Assembly: GCA_023362775.1 (NCBI GenBank)
Contig: JALMGJ010000016.1
Span: 2,836,001 to 2,900,000, forward strand
Direction: 5' to 3'
DNA from: Charina bottae
Lineage: Eukaryota; Chordata; Lepidosauria; Squamata; Charinaidae
DNA: 64,000 bases
Below, piece after piece: positions 56,618-64,000 of this stretch. Position 1 is the first letter of the stretch; the number at the start of each line of letters is the position of its first letter. A program made the position numbers and the translations under genes. Under the pieces are notes generated by a model, which saw only the letters and a program-made list of their open reading frames with translations, had not been told where the DNA came from and ran no database searches.

Positions 56618-57262
56618 TAATGGCAAAACCAGACATTATATACCTCTAGGAAGTCATAATGATGAACACTGACCCCATGAAGGAAATATGAAAGAGGTCT
56701 TCATACCACCCTCCCAATAAATTGGAAAAAAAATGCAGGAATTGCTATCATCCTCACTACCATCACTATCATAACCAATGCATGGTTTCATAATAGTAGA
56801 ACATTTCAAAAAGTGCTACTATCTCCAAATTGCACAGTCACACTAATGAAAATAAATAGAACTTTAAAGGAGGAACATCTGCCTATAAGTTACACAACTT
56901 GTATTACAGCAACTATACAAGAATAGATAGTGGTACTTAGGATCCTGACTCATAGATAAATAGGTCCCCTTCTTTTTTTTGCCCTGCCTTTATCCAGAAT
57001 TCTCTACTCTTAACTGTCAGTGGCTTCCAAAGTCACAGACAGAGAGAGGACCTTCCTTTCATCCATTGTGTATGAAACTGGAGATGCCATGATTTAAAAC
57101 CAGGACCTTTTCCATGCAACACATTGCCTCTGTATTAACCCAAGATCCTTCAGATCATTAGCTTGATGCAGATACCAGGACACTGCTGAAGGAAATGGTT
57201 TCTCTTATTTCTACCATTTAATTTTCTAAAACACATATTGACCAACATAAGAATTTAGTCAA
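56617..57262. other. No feature seen
   Basis: Unique-looking DNA before the L1-like insertion. Confidence 0.45.
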
Positions 57263-57282
57263 CATATTCAACATATAGCACT
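57263..57282. repeat. L1-like element target-site duplication, left
   Basis: CATATTCAACATATAGCACT, exact copy at 60154-60173 (20 bp). Confidence 0.95.
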
Positions 57283-58188
57283 CCAGGCTTGGCTGCCAGC
57301 TCGACCAGTCGAATTTCTCAGAGTGCTGAGAACTGGCTGAATTTTCCTTGCTTGCAGTGGATTGCAGAAGTTGTGGACCACTGAAGTTTTTTTCCCCTGA
57401 AGAAGGGGAGACCAGAAGATTGCTCGGGGGGCCATTGGAATTGCCTACCCTTGTTTTTTCTCTGTAGTTTCCACCGCGGAGAAAACAGGGTAAGTGCAAG
57501 GGAAATGGCCGAGAGATATCTTGCTCTCGCAGGGAAAACAAGTCTCTTTGAAGAGACACAAGAGCGTACAGCCGCTTTTAGATCACTTTAGGAAATTATT
57601 TTTTTTAGATTAGAAAGTTTTTTGATATCTAAGATCTATTTTTTGGACTTTGTTTTAAAATGTTGGCTGGTTTTGTGCTTTCTTTGCTTTGACTGATTCT
57701 GGTAGAAGCTTGATGGACTCTATATTTGCAACATAATGAAACGTCTGCATTTTTTTTACTTTTCTTTTGTATTAGAGGGATTTAAGAGACTCTGTTTGTA
57801 ATTCTTCGCTTGATAAACTAAATGACTATTCATTTTTTGAGAAACTCTTTGTTTGGATTAAGCAGCTTGCAGTTTGAAGAACGAAAGCTTGCAGTTTGAA
57901 GAATAAAAACACAGGGTAACGTGTTTTTTTTCTTTTCTTCCTTTTCTACATTCTCCCTGGTTGGATTCTGTTTCACTTGGAATATATTTTTTATTTCTCC
58001 TTCTATAAACTGTTTAAAATATTATTCTCTCCTGTATTTTGGATTATTGGAACTCTCCTTTTTCTTTTAACTTAAAAAAAAAAAACATTTTGCTTAATAG
58101 ATCCTGCTGGTAGTATTCCATGGATAGATTACATGACTATTGTTTTGACTAGAAGGGTTGTTATTTTAATTTGAAGGACACAGGAAAA

Positions 58189-58602
58189 ATGGCTTTCCAA
58201 TTAGTACCTCAGCAGTTCAGAAGAGAGATTACTGAGGCTCTTTCAAATATTCAAAGATCATTGGAATTACTGTTCGTAACTCTGCAAAACAAAGAGAAAG
58301 AGCAGAAAACGGAAACAGAAACAGAAAAGAAAAATGCTTTTGAAGTAGAGGAGAAACAGGAGGAGGGAATTTTGAATATATTAGTTCAGAAAAACATTCT
58401 GAAGGCTATACGCTACAATCTTGGTATAGATATGTTGTGTCAGTGGAGACAGAGTGAAAACATGGGGGTACAGTTGGATGGATGTTGTGAAATACGTGGA
58501 AAGGGAGAGAAGGTTGCTCTGATATTCTATATGAGATATAGAAAAGAGCAGACTGTATATTGCGAATTTGCCATAGTGTATTGTGATTTTGGCATAACCT
58601 AA
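58189..58602 (+). CDS. Short ORF of the L1-like element (137 aa, intact)
   Basis: Begins at ATG 58189 in a good context (GGAAAAATGG) and runs uninterrupted to TAA 58600-58602. Upstream in frame is only TTG at 58171. Residues 1-35 (MAFQLVPQQFRREITEALSN...) look helical. A strongly charged segment follows (KEKEQKTETETEKKNAFEVE, EEKQEEG), likely coiled coil. The rest, with NILKAIRYNLGIDMLCQWRQ and GEKVALIFYMRYRKEQTVYC, may be a small folded domain. No known catalytic motif. Its position resembles L1 ORF1, but I cannot align it to the RRM/CTD of ORF1p. It is the only open, start-to-stop frame in the window belonging to a whole element. Function not known. Confidence 0.5.
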   Translation: MAFQLVPQQFRREITEALSNIQRSLELLFVTLQNKEKEQKTETETEKKNAFEVEEKQEEGILNILVQKNILKAIRYNLGIDMLCQWRQSENMGVQLDGCCEIRGKGEKVALIFYMRYRKEQTVYCEFAIVYCDFGIT

Positions 58603-58623
58603 ACAGAAGATATGAGAAACTGT

Positions 58624-59237
58624 ATGGATATAAATCTAGGCGCAAAGATTACTGCAGACGCTGACTGCAGCCAGGAAATCAGAAGACGTCTACTTCTTGG
58701 GAGGAGAGCAATGGCAAATCTTGATAAAACAGTTAAGAGCAGAGACATCACACTGACAACAAAGGTCCGCATAGTTAAAGCAATGGTATTCCCCGTAGTA
58801 ACCTATGGCTGCAAGAGCTGGACCATAAGGAAGGCTGAGCGAAGGAAGATAGATGCTTTTGAACTGTGGTGTTGGAGGAAAATTCTGAGAGTGCCTTGGA
58901 CTGCAAGAAGATCAAACCAGTCCATACTCCAGGAAATCAAGCCAGACTGCTCACTTGAGGGAATGATATTAAAGGCAAAACTGAAGTACTTTGGCCACAT
59001 AATGAGAAGACAGGATACCCTGGAGAAGAAGCTGATGCTAGGGAAAGTGGAAGGCAAAAGGAAGAGGGGCCGACCAAGGGCAAGATGGATGGATGGTATT
59101 CTGGAGGTGACGGACTCAACCATTGGGGAGCTGGGGATGGTGATGGCCGACAGAAAGCTCTGGCGTGGACTGGTCCATGAAGTCACGAAGAGTCGGAAAC
59201 GACTGAACGAATAAACAACAACAAAAATGGATATAAA
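58624..59237 (+). mobile_element. BovB 3' fragment nested in the L1-like element, 11-bp TSD
   Basis: 58635-59226 lies between exact ATGGATATAAA repeats (58624-58634 and 59227-59237). The frame from 58612 to 59214 is open and encodes LGAKITADADCSQEI, YGCKSWTIRKAERRKIDAFE, VPWTARRSNQSILQEIKPDC and RPRARWMDGILEVTDST, ending RGLVHEVTKSRKRLNE; the tail is AACAACAAC. It is the C-terminus of the RTE protein only, with all catalytic domains lost by 5' truncation. It belongs to the same subfamily as 56088-56508, inverted. Confidence 0.95.
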
Positions 59238-60153
59238 GGCTAATGAAAATATGGACTTGAATTCTTATGAGAAATTGTATGGATATATAAAAAGTGATAT
59301 TCTAAATGTAAGATGCTAAATACAAACATAAGTTGATATTATAGAATATTGTTTTCCTTAGAGATATATTTATGAGAAGATAATGATATGATGAGATGAG
59401 ATGGAATTAGAATGATGGTTACTACAGGATGATATATATCAATATGTATTGTATGAATATTATAAGAATTGATATTTTAGGTATTAGGTTAAGTGATATG
59501 ATAGATTATGCACTTAGTTTAAATGGACACTACTACAAGGAATGGAAATTATAGATGGATAATTGAGATATAAGAATTCCTTTTTTATGGAGATATATAT
59601 ATATATTAGAATTAAATTATAGAAACATATATGTATGACATTATAAGAATTGCTAAATTATGTATTAAGTTACATAATATGTTAGGTTATGAGTCATAAT
59701 ATGAATAGAATATATTGTAGTTTATTAGAAGTAAATAAGGCTTTTATTTGTTATACTAATTGGACTTTATTGAAGATATAAATATGTAGTAATGAACATT
59801 CAACATTTAACTACTACTTCAAGGAGTGGAAGCCAAAGATGGATTATTGGGAGACAGTAAGAAAGGTGAAACCTATATGAAGATTAGAAGATTGGATTAA
59901 AGAAATCAAAAGGCATATGACAAAGAAAAGTTCCTGTATACTGTATGAAGGACTAACATTTAAAATCAATTATTGTACTTTAAGTTCAAAGATAGATTGG
60001 AGGACATCTATTTTCTATATTTTCTTTGCTTATTATTTCTTGACTTCACTTTTTCTTTATCTTTTTCTTATTTTGTATTTCTGTTTCTATTTCTTTTTTC
60101 TATTCTAACTTTTATTATGTATTGTAAAACTTAATAAAATTTAATAAAAAAAC

Positions 60154-60173
60154 CATATTCAACATATAGCACT
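60154..60173. repeat. L1-like element target-site duplication, right
   Basis: Exact copy of 57263-57282. Confidence 0.95.
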
Positions 60174-60340
60174 GGCCTTGAAAGCTAAGCATGGCAGTTC
60201 TAATTAATTCTTCAGTAGAGAATCCCCAGGGAGCTGTTGGCTAGACTGGGAAATTGAAAAAAAGAAGGCGTCAATGGCAAACCACTTCTATACTATTGTC
60301 AAAAAGCTTGCATGGATATGTCAGTGAAGCTAACAGGGAA
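60174..60340 (+). mobile_element. Probable 5S rRNA-derived SINE, degraded
   Basis: TTGAAAGCTAAGCATGGCAG (60179-60198) is close to GGAAGCTAAGCAGGGTC of 5S rRNA. The following TTAATTCTTCAGTAGAGAAT...CCCCAGGGAGCTGT follows the spacing of the rest of the 5S promoter region. Downstream AATGGCAAACCACTTCTATA...GCATGGATATGTCAG is a SINE body block that also resembles the BovB 5' region. Strongly diverged. Confidence 0.45.
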
Positions 60341-63300
60341 TAAGCTTTAATTTCAGGTATCATTGGAAAAACCATACCTAAAAGCTACGTACTAAAATGG
60401 AGCAAGGATTTAGCACATTTCTTCCATCTTTCACTCTTATCAGTTTAATCCAAGGGACATTTTTGTTTTTCTGCCATGAAATGCTCTTCATATTCTCTTG
60501 CTTAGTTCATAGCTGAATAATAGCTAAAATGTTATTAAAGGATTACAATAGATCTAATAAATCAGGAGCTGATAGATTGCAACACTTATGGTATATAGGC
60601 TCATATCCATTTGAATCTTAGAATTAGTTTGTCTGTTGAACAAATCTAATACAATGATGTAAATCAATTTGGAAAATCAAGCCAAGTCTATTTGATTTTC
60701 TGAATATTAAGTCAATTTTGAGACATATGATCCTCTGATAATCAGAACTATGATCCAATTTGGAATGTTTATTTGATGTAAAAATTCAATAGAATCCTTT
60801 GAGTTAATTACTCACATCAAAACTTTGCACAGACCTAGATAGTAGGAAGAGGAATACTAACAACTATTAGTTCTACTGTAATAATAAAAATAATTACTGC
60901 TACTACAACATTTTTGAACAGTGCAATAGTAATAATTACTACTGCATTGTTTAACAGTTCAAATACTGTATATCCTAAACATTTGTGATGGAATTAATGA
61001 AATTGAATAATGCAAAACTTTTAGAAATAGGTTTTTCCTTCCCTCTTGTCCCATCCTTAACTACAATATTATGTGCTATTCAGACAGTGCTGGCTTACTC
61101 TGAATTTTGATTAACCAAAGAGGTCAACTTTCATTACAAACTGCATAAAAACAGTCCATTAAATTGTCCATTTTAGGCCAGTAGTAATGGCTCAGTTTTG
61201 ATTACTTTAATTAATGCAGTGCACGTCAAATGCTTACATTATTTTAAAAATTAAAATTATATCTATTCATTTATGATGGAACTCATTCATGAAGAACTCA
61301 CTAAAAGACAGGGTCTGGTTTATTGTTGTTCCATAAAACATTAACACTGCTATTAAAGGTCGCAACAGTGATGGGATTGTTTTCAAATAATTTTAGAAAT
61401 GCTACTAAGGTAGTTGAAAAACTAATATCAAACTAATATATCCAGAACTGTTCTCTGAGTCTTCATTTTGACATTGGTATCAACCTTTGTTACAGCCTTT
61501 GATCACAGATATTATTTTATCTTTCATTAAATCAGAACTGTGGAAGTTATGGTCGCTACTGCTCAATGTACCAGCTGTTATTTCAAAGTTATACAATCTT
61601 ACAATCATGCCTAAGAGAAAAATCATTATTTTTTTAAAGGGGTCAAATTACATTTCCAGATTTCTACAAACTAATTGTTAAGGTCAGATGCATCTCACTC
61701 ATGTTTCAGTAGTATGGCCATTCTATGAATTACCAGAAGGCTTAAAAATAAGAAAGATTAAATCTGTGGCAAGCCTAGTTTTTTTTTTATTTTGAACAGA
61801 ACTCAAGATCCAGATGACTACTTTCCTTCTGAAGCTTGTGAAAAATGTTTTAAAGGGAAGAAGTGCTGTCAGCTCAGATTCCATGATGAGAGAGTGAGAG
61901 AGAGAAGATACACACCTACTCTATGCACACCTGAAGTCACATGTGCACAGAAAGAAGGAGAGGAATACTACCCTCTTTATTCTGCCATATACCGTATGGT
62001 GTTATATAGAAGGGACAACAGTGTTTTAGACATGCAGAAAAATAATTTTAAAAAGAGCTGCTGTTCTAGAGAACTCCGACTTCAAATACCAATGTCACAG
62101 AAATGCTTAGTTTGGAATATGAATCTCTCATATCTTCGTTCCTAAGGAGGCAGCCATCCTCAATAATTCTTCTCTAATTCAGAAAGCAGTTTCTTTACTG
62201 AGAGGGCTGGAAATTCCCTAAAAACTGTTTTGAATCCATTTGTCTCCAAGGAAGACCATCTTTATTGCTTTCCCATTCCAGCAGACACTCTGATTCCCAG
62301 TGAGCTTAAACACCACCAGATGGTGATCTTCCCATGACTATAGAATTATAGAAAGTTCCTCCTTGTCCAGAAAAGCATAATGCCATCCAACATAGAAAGT
62401 CACATTCAAAATGTATGTTGCTGAATCTTGCTAGATACCACTAGACATATGCTTGCCATGGTGATTCTGGTAATAAAGAGGGATGTGTGGATCAATTGTC
62501 CCATTTTAGTGGGACAATATTCTGGTCTAGCATTTTTCTATAGATTTTCAAATTAAACAAATGTATGAAAAAATGTTTAACTTTTTAAAGTGTTGCACTT
62601 TCTTTATGAAGTGTTCAAGCATCTAATATTTTCTTTTTCTTAAAATGTTTATGGACTCAGATTAAGACTACACAGAAAAAAATACATTTTTCAGTTGATC
62701 ATACATCACATGGTATGAAGTTACTCAACTGAAAAGCATTGTGCTTGCAATGTTCTATCAAATGAGATATATAGAGATATAACTTGATGCATACATGAAG
62801 TTAAAATAATCTACATGATAATTGGGGAGTGCTATCAGCTCTGCCTCCATATTTGGGGCATATTATTGATCCTGTTTCCTGAATATCCATACCTCAGTAG
62901 AGATTTCCAGGAAGGAAGACAGTTCTTGAGTAGCTGTTTAGACATATATTTCTGCCTGATTATGGAAGGTTTCTAGTAAAGTAGAAACTGAGTCATAACC
63001 TGCTTCTCACATGTAGCTTGTTTCCTGCTATAGAGGAAGGAGGAGAAGGAGGAGCTGTTATGTGAATGCATGTTTCACCTTCATGGCCTTCTGCTAATCC
63101 AATTTACTTTTAAAATAATGTCAAAGTTACAGAATAATAATAAAAAAAGATTTTTACTTCCTTAGACTTTCTGACAGTCTAGGAAAGTAAATAGGTCATA
63201 ATGTAAAGTGAATTTCATCAGAAGAAATAGATTAACACATGACAAATAGTAGAATGTAATTTGATGTGTCAAAGGAGCAACTTGTGTGATATTAGAATGA

Positions 63301-64000
63301 GTTGCAGATAGTTGATTTTCTTTTCCATTCCATATGTAGGAAAGGTTCAGTTGGTTGTGATCAGAGGCCAGGAACAGATCTAAGCATTAGAATTTCCTCT
63401 CAGAAGAGGCTCCAGCTCCTTCTTCAAACTTTAAGGGAGCCTTTTTTTATTTTCTAACATTGCTTTGTCATATATATTATTGCATTAGTGTTCATGGTTT
63501 TCTTGGGATTTATAATTGTTTTTTACTTTTACTTTCAGATAGCATATTTTGTCCTTGTTTTGTGCTTGCTTTTGGATTTAAAAAGACTGCAAAACTATTT
63601 AAGAAAGACGGGAAAAAGCAGGGAGTATTGATAATTTGTCCTTCAATTGATCATTTCTCCTTCAATTCTTCTTCTTTCTGTTCTGATATACCCACTACAG
63701 AGAAATAAATATTTTTGTGTTCAAATTGAAATAACTTGTTCCTTTCCCAGTAAGGCTAGATCCTTCAGATCAGATGCTTTTGAAGTCCAACTCATATCAG
63801 CTGCAGCCATTATTGGCAATCTTCACAGATTCTGGGAACTATAATTCAATAATATGTTAAAGTGTTTTTGTTTTTTAATTCATCTATTCTAAAGTGATTC
63901 ATCTGTTCTAAAGAAGCATGGGAAAAAACCACCAAACTTCCTCTGAAATCTCTTGGGGTATAGCTCAAAAGTCATTCAATAAAGCTGAGAAAGAACTGCT
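60341..64000. other. No gene or clear repeat
   Basis: AT-rich, apparently unique DNA. 63765-63850 (TTTTGAAGTCCAACTCATAT, GATTCTGGGAACTATAATTC) may be another decayed copy of the foldback repeat at 51729. A frame at 61800-62145 behind a good 3' splice-site-like sequence is discussed as a finding. Confidence 0.4.

Larger units (their letters stand above)
57283..60153 (+). mobile_element. L1-like single-ORF element with 20-bp TSD, BovB nested inside
   Basis: The insertion is 2,871 bp; removing the nested BovB and its duplicated 11 bp leaves about 2,268 bp. It begins with a GC-rich leader (CCAGGCTTGGCTGCCAGCTC) of the squamate L1 5' UTR type (compare GAAGTTTTTTTCCCCTGAAG...GGGGAGACCAGAAGATTGCT with the L1 leader at 30240-30530). 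It carries one ORF (58189-58602), then an AT-rich region, a pyrimidine-rich tract (59990-60110), TCTAACTTTTATTATGTATT and TTAATAAAATTTAATAAAAA. That last block parallels the end of the L1 at 24303-30532 (TCTAACTTTTATCTATGTAT...AATAAAAAGTA). No RT or endonuclease is encoded. A perfect 20-bp TSD shows the whole unit moved as one piece. Confidence 0.8.

Noticed and set aside
58171..58188. TTG at 58171 as start of the 57283-60153 element ORF
   Set aside because: The ATG at 58189 has a good context and needs no non-standard start.
60174..60290. 5S rRNA gene
   Set aside because: Only partial similarity with many changes, followed by a SINE body; interpreted as a SINE head.

Overview
This looks like a stretch of repeat-rich, AT-rich, non-coding chromosome from a squamate reptile (lizard or snake). 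The evidence is the mix of repeats: RTE/BovB LINEs whose 3' ends are tailed by AAC repeats, two Sauria-type tRNA SINEs that carry the same terminal motif, L2 LINEs ending in AAAT repeats, R4-clade LINEs, L1, Penelope-like elements, a Ty1/copia remnant and abundant microsatellites. The species cannot be read from this. I see no exon of a recognisable host gene and no structural RNA gene. Every open frame with recognisable homology belongs to a mobile element, and nearly all are broken.

Layout. 1-3455: three degraded retroelements abut: an L1/Tx1-like LINE (+), an R4 remnant (-), and a copia gag-protease frame (+) that runs into an LTR-like sequence with a TATA box. 3766-6726: near full-length BovB (-) with an 11-bp target-site duplication (TSD). 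10100-10392: a GC-rich hAT-type MITE with a perfect 8-bp TSD, followed by a 29-bp-arm palindrome. 11520-14270: two Penelope-like fragments (-) on either side of a 5'-truncated L2 (-). 18525-19140: L2 fragment (+). 22092-22456: TA-flanked Tigger-like MITE. 22685-23825: L1-like non-autonomous element (-) with a Sauria SINE inside. 24286-30549: complete-length L1 (-) in a 17-bp TSD, both ORFs disrupted. 31146-32636: small L1-like element (-) in a 15-bp TSD. 33845-35218: R4 (-). 35449-38683: full-length BovB (+) in a 12-bp TSD. 39131-39807: microsatellite cluster holding an L2 tail and a Sauria SINE. 43640-45000: L1-like non-autonomous element (+) interrupted by another LINE with an (ATTCT)8 tail. 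48530-49190: R4 3' end (+). 51729-52077: two old short repeats. 56088-56508 and 58635-59226: 5'-truncated BovB copies in inverted orientation. 57263-60173: 2.27-kb L1-like element with a single short ORF, 20-bp TSD and the second of those BovB copies nested inside. The remaining DNA looks unique.

The most interesting signal is a set of four L1-like, apparently non-autonomous elements with one short ORF (or its remains), no reverse transcriptase and long TSDs. They sit in the same window as a full-length L1 whose 3' end at least one of them resembles. They look like ORF-carrying L1 parasites, comparable in plan to mammalian HAL1. Second is the copia gag-protease that runs straight into an LTR-like sequence with no integrase or reverse transcriptase. 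Third are two BovB copies that share the same stop codon and have complementary endonuclease damage. TSDs, motifs and stops are read directly from the sequence; family assignments rest on remembered family motifs; relationships among elements are inference.
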